Source: JBEVJC01 sp040510375 (GTDB lineage Bacteria > Bacteroidota > Bacteroidia > Chitinophagales > Chitinophagaceae). Taken from it: a DNA stretch of 64,000 bases. Numbering within the stretch: the first letter of the stretch is position 1; each line of letters begins with the position of its first letter. Below, in pieces: positions 1 through 9,094 of the stretch. The stretch covers positions 124,001-188,000 of the forward strand of contig JBEVJC010000012.1 in assembly GCA_040510375.1 (NCBI GenBank), read 5' to 3'. The notes under the pieces were generated by a model that worked only from the letters and a program-made list of their open reading frames with translations, searched no databases and had not been told where the DNA came from. Position numbers and translations under genes: made by a program.

Positions 1-2
1 TA

Positions 3-1385
3 TCACATAACCTTGACATGAATAACCGGTACAATGATTACAGTACCGAAACCGAACAGCGGTTCTTCTATCCATTTGTTTATGATAGTGCCGCTTCACA
101 GTTGAGAGTAGAAAAAATCCCGCGGACAGATGCCAATATCGCGTTTAATTACAGCGACCCATTCACCAAAAAAATTACCTTACGTACTTCTGCGAGGTAT
201 GAAGTTGGACTACTCCGGAATGCAATCAACACGTATAATAAATTACAGGGGCAGGGATATGATGACCTGATTGGTTCACTAAGCAGTAAGATAAGGCGGT
301 TGAGCAACCGGGCCTTTGTTTCGGCAGGACTTGAATTTAAATGGAAACAGCTCCTGATAACACCTTCCGCACGGATCCTGCACCAGGATGTAAAAAACGA
401 CCTGGCTTCGCTAAACTCGCCAATCCGCCAGCAACAGACCAATTTATTACCGGGCCTGCAGCTTCAATATAAAACATCAAATATTTCCTTTAACCAGGAT
501 GTGACACTTCCGTCTTATACTTTCCTGATTCCGGTGACAGATAATACCAATCCATATTTTATTGTGCGTGGAAATCCCGATCTGCGACCTGCAAGACGGA
601 ATAATCTTGGTATAAACTATCAGTACAACAATACACGCCGCTATTTTAATGTTTATATTTATTCCAATGCTTCGTTGGTCAATGATGATGTGGTTCAGCA
701 GATAACCGTTGATGAAAAAGGTGCACAAACGGTAACACCTGTAAATGCCGATGGTGGACGCAGCGTGTATTTCAACTTCAATGTGAACAAACAATACAAG
801 AACAACCAGAAACTGATTATTTCATGGAATGCAGGTGGAAACTATAATTACAACCGGAACCGCCTGATTTATAATGCGGAGTCGAGCTGGCAAAGTACAT
901 TCTACCTCAACAACTGGATCGGCGTTACATTGAACTGGAATGACATCATTGAGTTCAACCCCAGTTTCAGTACGGGTCATAATTTTACGCGTTATACCAG
1001 TACGGCCTTCCCCAAACTGAAGATCGTTACCAGTTACATGGACAATGAACTGGTGATCCGTTGGCCCAGGCATATTATCTGGGAAACCCAACTGAATGTG
1101 AGTTATAATAACAGTGTGCCTGCCGGCGTTCCCAAACAGATCATCAGGTGGAATGGCGCAGTGAATATTACACTGGGGAAAACCGAGGCATCAGTGTTTA
1201 AGATAAGTGTTTTTGATATCCTGGATCAGAACCAGGGAGTCAATGTGAATGCCAGTCGCAATATTATCACTACCACCCGGCAGAATGTATTGCAGCAATA
1301 TGTGATGGCTACTTTTACTTATAATGTCCGTCCAAACGGTGTAAAGAAAAAAGTAGGAGGCCGCGAACGCTTTAATATTTTCTGA
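3..1385 (+). CDS. Outer-membrane beta-barrel protein, C-terminal part (5' truncated by window)
   Basis: The frame is open from the first bases of the window, so the true start lies upstream and only about 460 residues are seen. The sequence alternates aromatic and polar residues in strand-like stretches with many Asn and Tyr, and ends in Phe (RFNIF), as expected for a barrel inserted by the BAM machinery. It resembles the C-terminal barrel of the large Bacteroidota family of TonB-receptor-like proteins (outer membrane beta-barrel family, OMP_b-brl_3). In that family an N-terminal carboxypeptidase-regulatory domain and plug precede the barrel; those parts are not in view. The ligand is unknown. 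It converges on the next gene with only 2 bp between stop codons. Confidence 0.75.
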   Translation, partial: SHNLDMNNRYNDYSTETEQRFFYPFVYDSAASQLRVEKIPRTDANIAFNYSDPFTKKITLRTSARYEVGLLRNAINTYNKLQGQGYDDLIGSLSSKIRRLSNRAFVSAGLEFKWKQLLITPSARILHQDVKNDLASLNSPIRQQQTNLLPGLQLQYKTSNISFNQDVTLPSYTFLIPVTDNTNPYFIVRGNPDLRPARRNNLGINYQYNNTRRYFNVYIYSNASLVNDDVVQQITVDEKGAQTVTPVNADGGRSVYFNFNVNKQYKNNQKLIISWNAGGNYNYNRNRLIYNAESSWQSTFYLNNWIGVTLNWNDIIEFNPSFSTGHNFTRYTSTAFPKLKIVTSYMDNELVIRWPRHIIWETQLNVSYNNSVPAGVPKQIIRWNGAVNITLGKTEASVFKISVFDILDQNQGVNVNASRNIITTTRQNVLQQYVMATFTYNVRPNGVKKKVGGRERFNIF

Positions 1386-1387
1386 TC

Positions 1388-2152
1388 CTAACCAAATTTT
1401 TCAATTACACCGAGGCCAAACAGGGCGAGGTCATATTTTACGGGATCATTTTTATCCATTTTCCGCAGGGCTGCCGTGAGCTCCTCGGCTGCCTGCCAGT
1501 CGGTCTGGGTGCGCGTCAGCAGCCGGAGTTGCCTGGCCACGCGGGCAACATGCAGGTCAACCGGGCAGATCAGTATCGAAGGGGAAATATTTTTCCAGAT
1601 ACCCAGGTCAACGCCCCTGCCATCTGAACGAACCATCCAGCGCAAAAACATATTCAGGCGTTTGCAGGTGGAGTTACGGGCTGGTGTTGAAATATGTTTG
1701 CGGGTGCGTTTGGGCGCGTCTTCGAGAGAGAAAAAATAATCGTGGAAACCCATCAGCATTTCCCTGATCGTTTTTCCATGGATAGTAAATGCCGACTCCA
1801 GGCTTTCGTACCGGCTGTAATGGTATTTGAAAAATTCAACGAAGTAGAGCAGGTCCGTTGGGTTGAAAGTGCGATGTTTAAAATCAAGCAGGCTGCGAAG
1901 ATCATCATCGTTATGGTTCATACAAAAATCGTAAGGACTCATTTTCATCAGCTGCATTAGTTCAGTTGACTTACGGATGATCATGGGCCGGTTACCCCAT
2001 GAAAAAATAGCGGCGAAAAACCCCGCTATTTCCTGATCCTGCTTTTTTTCAAACAGGTGTGGAATGCTCACCGGATCCGAAGCCACAAATGAGTGGGTAT
2101 TATAGCGATCCAGTGCTTCATCCAGAAAGTATTTAAGAGATTTGGAACCCAT
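1388..2152 (-). CDS. TIGR02757 (DUF2400) family protein
   Basis: A 254-residue protein of the conserved but uncharacterised TIGR02757 family. The family hallmark is visible as CKRLNMFLRWMVRSD near residue 165, followed by GVDLGIW and a CPVDLHV segment near 198, a layout with some resemblance to helix-hairpin-helix DNA glycosylases; that resemblance is inference. I place the start at the ATG at 2152 rather than the TTG two codons upstream, because a -7 promoter element ends 3 bp before this ATG. Soluble, no signal peptide. Function unknown. Confidence 0.8.
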   Translation of the reverse strand: MGSKSLKYFLDEALDRYNTHSFVASDPVSIPHLFEKKQDQEIAGFFAAIFSWGNRPMIIRKSTELMQLMKMSPYDFCMNHNDDDLRSLLDFKHRTFNPTDLLYFVEFFKYHYSRYESLESAFTIHGKTIREMLMGFHDYFFSLEDAPKRTRKHISTPARNSTCKRLNMFLRWMVRSDGRGVDLGIWKNISPSILICPVDLHVARVARQLRLLTRTQTDWQAAEELTAALRKMDKNDPVKYDLALFGLGVIEKFG

Positions 2153-2155
2153 CCG

Positions 2156-2163
2156 CAAATTTA
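2156..2163 (-). promoter_or_regulatory. Bacteroidota -7 element (TAAATTTG)
   Basis: Matches TAnnTTTG on the minus strand and ends 3 bp before the ATG at 2152. The transcript would start at or next to the start codon, which suggests a leaderless mRNA. No clear TTTG element about 20 bp upstream. Confidence 0.45.
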
Positions 2164-2262
2164 GGAACGCAGCGGCAGGTAACCCTTATGGACAAACGGA
2201 AGAATTAAGTGATTTAACAAATCGCAGACAGTTTCCCCGGAGGGAAGCAACCAGCAAGCCCG

Positions 2263-2409
2263 TTACAGAACCCTGTCACCACGGATAAGACGAAGCAGGA
2301 TAGCGATGATTGCTATTACAAGCAGGATGTGGATGACACCACCTACAGAAAAATAAAAGAATCCAAGGGCCCAGCCAATGATCAGGATAACTGCAATTAA
2401 GTAAAGCAT
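2263..2409 (-). CDS. Small hydrophobic membrane protein (lmo0937-like, 48 aa)
   Basis: A 48-codon reading frame from ATG (2409) to TAA (2263). The peptide starts MLYLIAVILIIGWALGFFYF, has a short Gly-Gly turn, then a second hydrophobic stretch (IHILLVIAIIAILL) and a basic tail ending RLIRGDRVL. This two-helix hairpin with a WALGF motif and short Arg-rich tail matches the small lmo0937-type membrane proteins that are widespread in bacteria and often stress-induced; their function is unknown. It is easily missed because of its length. It stands alone between the TIGR02757 gene and cystathionine synthase. Confidence 0.75.
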   Translation of the reverse strand: MLYLIAVILIIGWALGFFYFSVGGVIHILLVIAIIAILLRLIRGDRVL

Positions 2410-2633
2410 AGTTGCGAAATTTTGAAGATGATTGAATAGTTTCTGTGGTTTCGAAGAATCTAATACAGTGCCAAAGGAAGGGATGTATTAAACTCTTGTT
2501 TACCAGATCAGGATCTTTTCTCATCTGTTGACCGGGTGATTGGGGTAGGGGGCATAAACGCCCCACGATTTCGCTTACCTGCCGAAAAATTAACTGGTAC
2601 GGAATTGTGTTTCCGGCAGAATTACTTTATCAG

Positions 2634-2713
2634 TTTATCCAATAGCCTGTTTCAGGTCGTCAAACAGGTCGTCTTTATCCAATGGCCTGTTCCAGGTCGT
2701 CTATCAGGTCTTC
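2634..2713 (-). repeat. Two-copy 40-bp tandem repeat across the stop codon of cystathionine gamma-synthase
   Basis: Positions 2634-2673 and 2674-2713 align without gaps at a 40-bp offset, with about 6 mismatches. The upstream copy (in gene direction) is the coding tail ending DLIDDLEQAIG-stop. The downstream copy lies after the stop; in its own frame it reads DLFDDLKQAIG-stop. Because 40 is not a multiple of three, the second copy is out of frame with the gene. Confidence 0.85.
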
Positions 2714-3814
2714 CACATCTTCAATTCCTACGCTCAGTCGGATAAGTGAATCTTTCAGTCCATTTTTTAACCTGCTTTCCTTTGGAATCGATGCGTGGGT
2801 CATTGAAGCCGGATGGTTGATCAGGGATTCAACTCCGCCAAGGCTTTCAGCCAATGCAAAAAGCCTGGTAGAAGAAAGCACTCTTTTTAATTCTGCGTCA
2901 CTTTCATCTTTTAATTCAAAACTGATCATGCCTCCGAAATCGCGCATTTGTTTTTTCGCAGTATCGTAGCCAGGATGATCTTCGAAGCCGGGCCAGTATA
3001 CTTTTGCCACTTTATCGTGATTGCGCAGCCAGTGGGCGATCACCGCCCCGTTCTGGCAATGTTGTTTCATACGGACATGTAATGTTTTTATACCACGAAG
3101 TACCAGGAAACAATCCATGGGTCCGGGTACAGCGCCGCAACTCTTCTGTATAAAATACAATTGCTCGCGAAGTGCCGCATCATTCATTACCAGTGCACCC
3201 TGGATTACATCGCTGTGGCCACCCAGGTACTTGGTGGAAGAATGCATAACCAGGTCGGCCCCGAGATCCAGTGGATTCTGGAGATAAGGTGATGCAAATG
3301 TATTGTCAACACAGAGAAGGGCTTTTGCTTTGGAGGAGATGGCAGCAACCGCTTTTATATCAGTGATATTCATCAGCGGGTTGGTCGGTGTTTCCAGCCA
3401 GATCAGTTTGGTGGCGGGGGTGACTGCCTTTTCTATATTTGCAGGATCAGTGGTATCAACATAGATAAACCGGATACCGAATTTTTCGAAGATTTTGGTA
3501 AACAGGCGGTAGGTGCCGCCATACATATCACTGGCAGCGATAACTTCATCGCCCGGTGCCAGCAATTTGATCACCGCATCGGTTGCAGCAACACCGCTGC
3601 TGAAAGCCAGTCCGAATTTTCCATTTTCAATTATAGCAAGTGCTTCTTCAAGAGCCTTACGGGTAGGGTTCTGGCTGCGGGCATATTCAAAACCTTTATT
3701 GACACCAGGTGCTTCCTGCACATAAGTGGAAGTCTGGTATATCGGTGTCATGATTGCTCCGGTTGATGGATCGGGTTCCGCGCCGGCATGAATAAGTTTA
3801 GTGCCTATTTTCAT
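2675..3814 (-). CDS. metB: Cystathionine gamma-synthase (trans-sulfuration PLP enzyme)
   Basis: A 379-residue member of the Cys/Met metabolism PLP enzyme family. Visible features are the YARSQNPTR motif (residues 44-52), the PLP-binding aspartate in CVDNTFASP (168-176), and the Schiff-base lysine K195 in HSSTKYLGGHSD. The family joins an activated homoserine ester to cysteine to give cystathionine, or cleaves cystathionine; sequence alone does not fully separate gamma-synthase from gamma-lyase, and synthase is the usual assignment in this phylum. Length is normal. The 3' end is peculiar: the last 13 codons plus stop are repeated 40 bp downstream. asnB lies 75 bp upstream on the same strand, so co-transcription is possible. 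Confidence 0.88.
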   Translation of the reverse strand: MKIGTKLIHAGAEPDPSTGAIMTPIYQTSTYVQEAPGVNKGFEYARSQNPTRKALEEALAIIENGKFGLAFSSGVAATDAVIKLLAPGDEVIAASDMYGGTYRLFTKIFEKFGIRFIYVDTTDPANIEKAVTPATKLIWLETPTNPLMNITDIKAVAAISSKAKALLCVDNTFASPYLQNPLDLGADLVMHSSTKYLGGHSDVIQGALVMNDAALREQLYFIQKSCGAVPGPMDCFLVLRGIKTLHVRMKQHCQNGAVIAHWLRNHDKVAKVYWPGFEDHPGYDTAKKQMRDFGGMISFELKDESDAELKRVLSSTRLFALAESLGGVESLINHPASMTHASIPKESRLKNGLKDSLIRLSVGIEDVEDLIDDLEQAIG

Positions 3815-3889
3815 TGTAAAAATATTAGGGAGAAACAGAATTAAAGGGATGGCAAAGATCGGGATCCTGGATTACAATCGGTACCAAGA

Positions 3890-5740
3890 TCAGCCTTTAA
3901 ATAGCTGTGCGGCCGAAAAGTAGCGCCAGTCGTAGTTTTCGGCCTCGTATGCCGGTTTGCTCCTGATTTTACGATCCAGTACTGATGGGCGGAGGATTTT
4001 TTCCGAAACCATTTTTTCCATGCCATGCCGGATCATTTCCTGTACGGCGGGGTACTCCATCCATTTTTGTTGTGGCGGTTCGAAACCGGTTTTATCTTTT
4101 CTCCAGGTTATTTCGCGAAGCAGCCGTTTGTCAGCCGTTGAACGGAGAATCCATTTGGTCCAGCCTTCCCTGATTTTAAAATTGGAAGGGAGTTTAAAAA
4201 TGAACTCGACCAGTTCATGGTTGAGATAGGGGAGCCGGACTTCTCGTCCGAAAGACATCGAGTTGCGGTCGGCATATCGCAGCAACTCTTCCAGGCCGTG
4301 GATGCAGGTATTAAAATGAAGGTACCCGTTCAGGTTATGCATGGCGGGGGTGGTATAATAGGCCTCCTTACTTTGCAGTTTCACAAATTCCGGGTGCAGG
4401 TCTTCCTGTTGCAATGCGTGTAAAAGGTATTGCCGTTCCAGTACCACGGAAGCAAGATCGGGAAAAAGGGAGGCAATAATATTCCTGACGCCGAATGATT
4501 CATTGACTCCTTTATCCTTTGCAGCCCTGATCTCGCCACTACTGATCAGTTTCCTTTTCTGGAAAAGTTCCTGCCAGTACCATTTGTAATATTTGTGGTA
4601 GCCGGCCATTGTTTCGTCAGCTCCCTGGCCATCCATCAAAACCCTGATCCCCTGTTCTTCCGCTTTTTCAAAAACCTTGTACTGTGCAAAGGCACTGGCA
4701 GAACCAACGGGCTCTTCCTGGTGGAAAGAAAAACGTTGCCAGTCATTCACCAGGTCACCAGCTTCTACACGCACCAGGTGTTGGTGGAGATTAAATTCTG
4801 AAGAAACTTTTTTTGAAAAATATTCTTCATCCTTTTCAAATCCAGGGAATACAGCAGTAAAGACTTTACGTGTATTACTGCCGTAACCGTTTTCATCGAT
4901 CAGTGCACTGATAAGGGAGCTGTCAAGTCCGCCGCTAAGCGAACTACCCGAGGGGACATCACTCCTTAAACGACGTTTGACTGAAGCATTCAGGAGGTGA
5001 TCAAAACGTTCCATCGCCTCGCCTTCGGGGATTTTTTTAAGTTGCTCATCCGGATCAATCTCCCAGTATTGTTCCACCTCCAGGTTATTGGTTGAAGGCT
5101 GGTAATAGAGATAGGATGCAGCAGGGAGTTTGAAGATGTTTTCAAAAAATGTTTCTTCCGGTCGCATCGGATTATCAGTATATCCAATGGTTAGGAAGTT
5201 GAAAAGCATTTTAAGATTTGGTTTTTTTTCCACACCAGCGGCATGCAGGGCCTTCATCTCCGAGCCAAAAACCAGGCATTGGTTATTGTGCTGGTAATAA
5301 AACGGTTTTTCCCCAAACCGGTCGCGCGCAGCAAACAATTCATTTTCTGTCTGGTCCCAGATGGCAAACGCAAACATGCCATCGAAATGCCGGACACAAT
5401 CTTCTTCCCAGTAAGCATATGCTGCGAGGATAACCTCCGTGTCGGAATTGGTATGAAATGAATATCCTTCATTCTGCAGCCATCTGCGTAACTCAATATA
5501 ATTGTACAGTTCACCATTGTAGGTAATGGTATAACGCCCGATATAATTCATGGGCTGGGCTGCAGCATCGCTGTTGTCAATTATGCTTAGCCTGTTATGG
5601 CCCAGCAGTACGAGGCCTTGTTCATCCTGCCAGGTAGCGGCACCATCCGGTCCACGATGTGCCAGCGCTTCGGTCATCAGGTTTAACTGACGTAGGTTCA
5701 TGAGAGGGGCCGACTGAATAATGCCGCTGATTCCACACAT
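3890..5740 (-). CDS. asnB: Asparagine synthase (glutamine-hydrolysing)
   Basis: A 616-residue cytoplasmic enzyme that makes asparagine from aspartate, ATP and glutamine. The N-terminal class II glutamine amidotransferase domain begins at MCGISGII, so Cys2 is the nucleophile exposed after removal of Met1; HRGPDG (28-33) and YNGELYN (74-80) are also present. The C-terminal synthetase domain has the pyrophosphate loop SGGLDSS at 269-275 and the later DGQGADE motif. Length fits the AsnB family. Family members also act in exopolysaccharide clusters, but no such genes flank it here. It lies upstream of cystathionine synthase on the same strand. Confidence 0.93.
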   Translation of the reverse strand: MCGISGIIQSAPLMNLRQLNLMTEALAHRGPDGAATWQDEQGLVLLGHNRLSIIDNSDAAAQPMNYIGRYTITYNGELYNYIELRRWLQNEGYSFHTNSDTEVILAAYAYWEEDCVRHFDGMFAFAIWDQTENELFAARDRFGEKPFYYQHNNQCLVFGSEMKALHAAGVEKKPNLKMLFNFLTIGYTDNPMRPEETFFENIFKLPAASYLYYQPSTNNLEVEQYWEIDPDEQLKKIPEGEAMERFDHLLNASVKRRLRSDVPSGSSLSGGLDSSLISALIDENGYGSNTRKVFTAVFPGFEKDEEYFSKKVSSEFNLHQHLVRVEAGDLVNDWQRFSFHQEEPVGSASAFAQYKVFEKAEEQGIRVLMDGQGADETMAGYHKYYKWYWQELFQKRKLISSGEIRAAKDKGVNESFGVRNIIASLFPDLASVVLERQYLLHALQQEDLHPEFVKLQSKEAYYTTPAMHNLNGYLHFNTCIHGLEELLRYADRNSMSFGREVRLPYLNHELVEFIFKLPSNFKIREGWTKWILRSTADKRLLREITWRKDKTGFEPPQQKWMEYPAVQEMIRHGMEKMVSEKILRPSVLDRKIRSKPAYEAENYDWRYFSAAQLFKG

Positions 5741-5778
5741 GGAGTAAAGATCGAAAATATAACCCAGATCAGCAGGGT

Positions 5779-6414
5779 TCAGAATACTAAGGGAAGTTTA
5801 CCCGAAACATCATCCCAGGAAATATCCAGGTTACAACCTTTGGGGGTTTTTTCGAATTCCATGGTAAAGAATTCCTGAACGGGCAGACCCGTGGTGATGG
5901 GTATATTAAAACGATACAGGTCAAGCGTGCTATCCTGTTTCAGTCCCCAGGTATCAAGATTTGAATTAAGGACAATGGTCCATTTTCCAATTTGCGGTAC
6001 ACAATACATATTGTAGCGGCCTGCCTTTACCCTTCCTCCCAATATGGACACGTCTTTATAAAGATCCAGTTCAGTGGCTTCATTGGCACCCAGTCGCCAG
6101 GCTTCGCCGTGTTTGAGAATGTCCGGGAATAAACGACGGTTGCCAAGATGCGGACGGCTATAGATCACTCTTGCAACGGGTGGCGCGATGGAATTATTGG
6201 CCATTTTAAGTTTAGGGTAATCCACCGGGAAATAACTCATATCCATCGGTGACACATCCACTGCGGCAAAGTTGCCAACAGGGGGCTCACTCTGGGCCGA
6301 CAACACCGAATCGTGGGGAGGCCTGGAATCTTCCTTATTTTCTTTCGGATCGTTTCCACATGAAGCGTTGAGGACAATAAACAGGAATACAAGAGAACCG
6401 TGAAATAGACGCAT
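5779..6414 (-). CDS. DUF2911 lipoprotein
   Basis: A 211-residue predicted lipoprotein: the signal peptide ends in LNASC, giving a lipidated Cys19, followed by a charged, disordered linker. The remainder is a DUF2911 domain with the family landmarks PMDMSYFPVDYP, ARVIYSRPHLGNR and RLGANEATELD, then a C-terminal TMEFEKTPKG segment. DUF2911 proteins are common in Bacteroidota and have no established function. A paralogue with the same layout lies directly upstream (12 bp apart), so the two look like a tandem duplication in one operon. The lipid anchor here against the cleavable signal peptide in the partner suggests the copies differ in localisation. Confidence 0.85.
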   Translation of the reverse strand: MRLFHGSLVFLFIVLNASCGNDPKENKEDSRPPHDSVLSAQSEPPVGNFAAVDVSPMDMSYFPVDYPKLKMANNSIAPPVARVIYSRPHLGNRRLFPDILKHGEAWRLGANEATELDLYKDVSILGGRVKAGRYNMYCVPQIGKWTIVLNSNLDTWGLKQDSTLDLYRFNIPITTGLPVQEFFTMEFEKTPKGCNLDISWDDVSGKLPLVF

Positions 6415-6426
6415 AGACAGGTGCTG

Positions 6427-6990
6427 TTATGGATTGAAAGGCAAAGCTACTTTAATATTATCCCATGCAACAACCAGTTGCGGAACTCCTTTCACTTTTT
6501 CGAAGGTCATTGCCAGTGATTCGACCGGCGTTTCCAGTTTTTCAACCGGAACTTCAACGCGCAGTACATCCTTCGACTGGTTATATTTAAATGAACCCCA
6601 GATATCTGTTTCCTTATTTAGAATGATTGTCCAGGTTTTTTCGTTCACAATTGCATAGACCGTATATCTTCCCCTTGCTATTTTTTTCCCGGCAATGGTA
6701 GCGGGTTTATATAACTCCAGTTCGGTTGCTTCGTTTGCACCCATGCGCCAGAGTTTTCCAAACTCGACCAGTTCACCGAATATGGGTCGTCCTTCCTTTT
6801 TCGGACGGCTGTACAATACCCGTGCAACGCATGGTTCAGAAGTTTTTTCCTGGATCTTCAGCAAAGGATAATCAGCCGGATAATAACTTACGTCCATGGG
6901 TGATTTATCTACAGGGGGCAATACTGGTTGTGCTGTAACCAGCTGCTGTAAGCCAATGAAGAAAACCGTAAAAGCAAGGATTTTTTTCAT
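6427..6990 (-). CDS. DUF2911 secreted protein
   Basis: A 187-residue protein if started at the ATG giving MKKILAFTVFFIG; another ATG two codons upstream (6996) is equally possible. It has a signal peptide with probable cleavage after VTAQ and no lipobox. The mature part is a single DUF2911 domain with PMDVSYYPADYP, ARVLYSRPKKEGR and RMGANEATELELYK, the same order of motifs as in the neighbour downstream. Function unknown; predicted periplasmic. The two paralogues are 12 bp apart on the same strand. Confidence 0.85.
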   Translation of the reverse strand: MKKILAFTVFFIGLQQLVTAQPVLPPVDKSPMDVSYYPADYPLLKIQEKTSEPCVARVLYSRPKKEGRPIFGELVEFGKLWRMGANEATELELYKPATIAGKKIARGRYTVYAIVNEKTWTIILNKETDIWGSFKYNQSKDVLRVEVPVEKLETPVESLAMTFEKVKGVPQLVVAWDNIKVALPFNP

Positions 6991-7033
6991 AAACATAATT
7001 GTAAAAATAAATTGATCAGGTTTTGTTTGCTTT

Positions 7034-7624
7034 TTATTTTTTTAACTGTGCAATTTCCCTGGTGGTAAATTCTTTCAGGTCCGGCCAGAAGGATGTGTAA
7101 CATTTTTCAAGTTCATTATAGTACTTATCAAATAACCGGGCAGCAGGAAGGCTGTCGGTCATAAAGGCCGAACGGCTTACCAGGCCGCGGAAGCTGCGAT
7201 AAATGCCTTCCCGCTGCGCATAACCCAACAGCCAGTTTTCCCTTCTCATATACGGGAATAAACCAGCGAAAACGGGTGGCATCAGGTCAGTATGACGATC
7301 CAGAACGGCATATACCTGTTGTGAAAATGTGAAAAGTTGGCCATCACCGAACTCCTGCCGGTCATTCGCCAGGAAATGGTCATATACAATGTCCACGAAA
7401 GCGCCGCTGTATAACCGGTATGCCGGCCTGAAAAATTGTTTGGCTTCAATCGTTACCGGATGTTCATCTGTGTACGCATCTATGCGGCGGTGGAGTGTTA
7501 TTCCCTGGTGAATGTTTATGGGATATTCGTATTGTTTTTTTCCTTTGACAAAATCACTGATCATTTGTCCGAAAAGTATTTCCGGGTCATGGAAGGACAG
7601 CACAGCATGGGCCAGGAAATTCAT
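7034..7624 (-). CDS. ACP phosphodiesterase-like protein (AcpH/DUF479)
   Basis: A 196-residue cytoplasmic protein. Its N-terminus MNFLAHAVLSF, the FGQMISDFVKG segment (about 18-28) and HQGITLHRRIDAYTDEHP (about 39-56) are characteristic of the acyl-carrier-protein phosphodiesterase family, HD-like enzymes that remove the 4'-phosphopantetheine arm from holo-ACP. VDIVYDHFLA near residue 78 provides further conserved metal-ligand candidates. Family identity is clear, but activity has been shown only for some proteobacterial members, so the reaction is inference. It lies between the DUF2911 pair and a secreted hydrolase, all on the minus strand. Confidence 0.8.
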   Translation of the reverse strand: MNFLAHAVLSFHDPEILFGQMISDFVKGKKQYEYPINIHQGITLHRRIDAYTDEHPVTIEAKQFFRPAYRLYSGAFVDIVYDHFLANDRQEFGDGQLFTFSQQVYAVLDRHTDLMPPVFAGLFPYMRRENWLLGYAQREGIYRSFRGLVSRSAFMTDSLPAARLFDKYYNELEKCYTSFWPDLKEFTTREIAQLKK

Positions 7625-7672
7625 GATGGGGATTTGTGTGATAATTATCGTACAGTCTGATAACGTTTCCGG

Positions 7673-9094
7673 TCATTTTACATTGCGGTTGATCCATTCA
7701 TTAATTTCTTTCATAGCAATGGGTGAAAAGGTTTCCTGTAATTCGCCGTACTCGGGCACGGTACATTTGGTACAGGTCTGGAACAGGTGGTTAAGACCGG
7801 GCAGGATCAGTGTGGTTGTACCTTTATTTCCCCCTGCGGCAAATGCATCACGGATTCCTTTCATATTCGATTCCGCCACCACCTGGATATCACGATCACC
7901 ATTCAACGCCAGCACCTTCATCTTCATTTTGCTGAGGTAGGGTCCGGGTTCAAACGCCATAAAATACCTGAACCAGGGATTGCGTCCCACTGATACAAGG
8001 GTATTGAGCATTTGCAAACGCGCCATCGGTGAATTGAGTTGTAACTGGCGCAGTACGCTGCTATCGGTAACGGAAGCCCAGTTGTCCATATATTGCCGGG
8101 CCCCTGTTACGGCGGCCAGTGAATCCTCGCCACTGGTCAGCGTTTTCATGAACTGGTTATAAAAGGGGATATAGGCCTTCACCGCTGAGTCGCCCACACC
8201 CGAACTGCGAAGGATGGCTGCAGTCTGTTCGGCCATCAGCTGGCTGATTGGGATTCCTGGAGCGGCGAGGAGCACTACGAAGCCAAGGTCTTTACGTTTT
8301 GAAGCCACAATAGGCGCGATCATTCCGCCTTCACTATGACCGATCAGTCCTATGGCAGATTTTTTTACTTCGGGCCTTTTAGCCAGGTAATCCACGCAGG
8401 CCGACACATCTGCGGCAAAGTCCTCGCTGGTGGACTTGGTGAAATCGCCGGTAGAACCGCCAATGCCGCGGTCGTCCACCCGCATTACGATTATTCCGTT
8501 GCGGGTGAGTCCGTCGGCCAGTACAGCAAAGGGCCGGTGGCCCATCATTTCTTCATCCCTGTTTTGCTGGCCGCTCCCTGTAATCAGCACAACGGCTGGA
8601 AACGGGCCTTTTCCCGGAGGAATGGTGAGGGTGGCGCCATATTTAAGTGTGGTGGCCGGACTTGAAAAAACAAGTTCCTCCGCACGGTAAGGCAGGGGAG
8701 ATATGGGATCCTGGGGTCTTTTTGATGAACTGTTGCCTGAACCTCGGGTCAGGATTAACTGCACGGGCATGCCCTGGGTGAATGTTCCCTCAATAACACT
8801 GTCATTGACCAGTTTGCCAACGAAGGCGGCCCTTGCACTCCGGAGTTCCACGTGCAGGCCATCATTATTGACGTAAACGGTATCACATTTTAATCCCCGG
8901 GCACCCTGGTCGGGGCTGTCGGCCGTAGCACTCAGTTTACCTCCGGCCTCCCTGATATGGAAAACAATGCGTAATCCAGGTCCAAGTTCCAGTTTTCCCT
9001 GCCAGTCGCCCACATATTGGTTTTGCTGGGAGAAACCGGTGGCCGTGGCCAGGAGTAACAAAAAAGGGAGAAGGGGTTTTAAGAGATAGAGCAT
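7673..9094 (-). CDS. Secreted alpha/beta hydrolase (S33-type peptidase/esterase)
   Basis: I place the start at the ATG at 9094 (MLYLLKPLLPFLLLLA), giving 473 residues with a signal peptide. An upstream ATG at 9130 would lie before the predicted transcription start, since a -7 element sits at 9118-9125. After a beta-rich N-terminal region (about residues 25-120), the hydrolase domain carries VLITGSGQQNRD (oxyanion loop), DDRGIGGSTG and the nucleophile elbow GHSEGG (Ser254). NGDRDIQV and a late GLNHLFQ supply the likely acid and His. This two-domain layout is common among exported Bacteroidota hydrolases. Substrate unknown. Confidence 0.85.
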   Translation of the reverse strand: MLYLLKPLLPFLLLLATATGFSQQNQYVGDWQGKLELGPGLRIVFHIREAGGKLSATADSPDQGARGLKCDTVYVNNDGLHVELRSARAAFVGKLVNDSVIEGTFTQGMPVQLILTRGSGNSSSKRPQDPISPLPYRAEELVFSSPATTLKYGATLTIPPGKGPFPAVVLITGSGQQNRDEEMMGHRPFAVLADGLTRNGIIVMRVDDRGIGGSTGDFTKSTSEDFAADVSACVDYLAKRPEVKKSAIGLIGHSEGGMIAPIVASKRKDLGFVVLLAAPGIPISQLMAEQTAAILRSSGVGDSAVKAYIPFYNQFMKTLTSGEDSLAAVTGARQYMDNWASVTDSSVLRQLQLNSPMARLQMLNTLVSVGRNPWFRYFMAFEPGPYLSKMKMKVLALNGDRDIQVVAESNMKGIRDAFAAGGNKGTTTLILPGLNHLFQTCTKCTVPEYGELQETFSPIAMKEINEWINRNVK

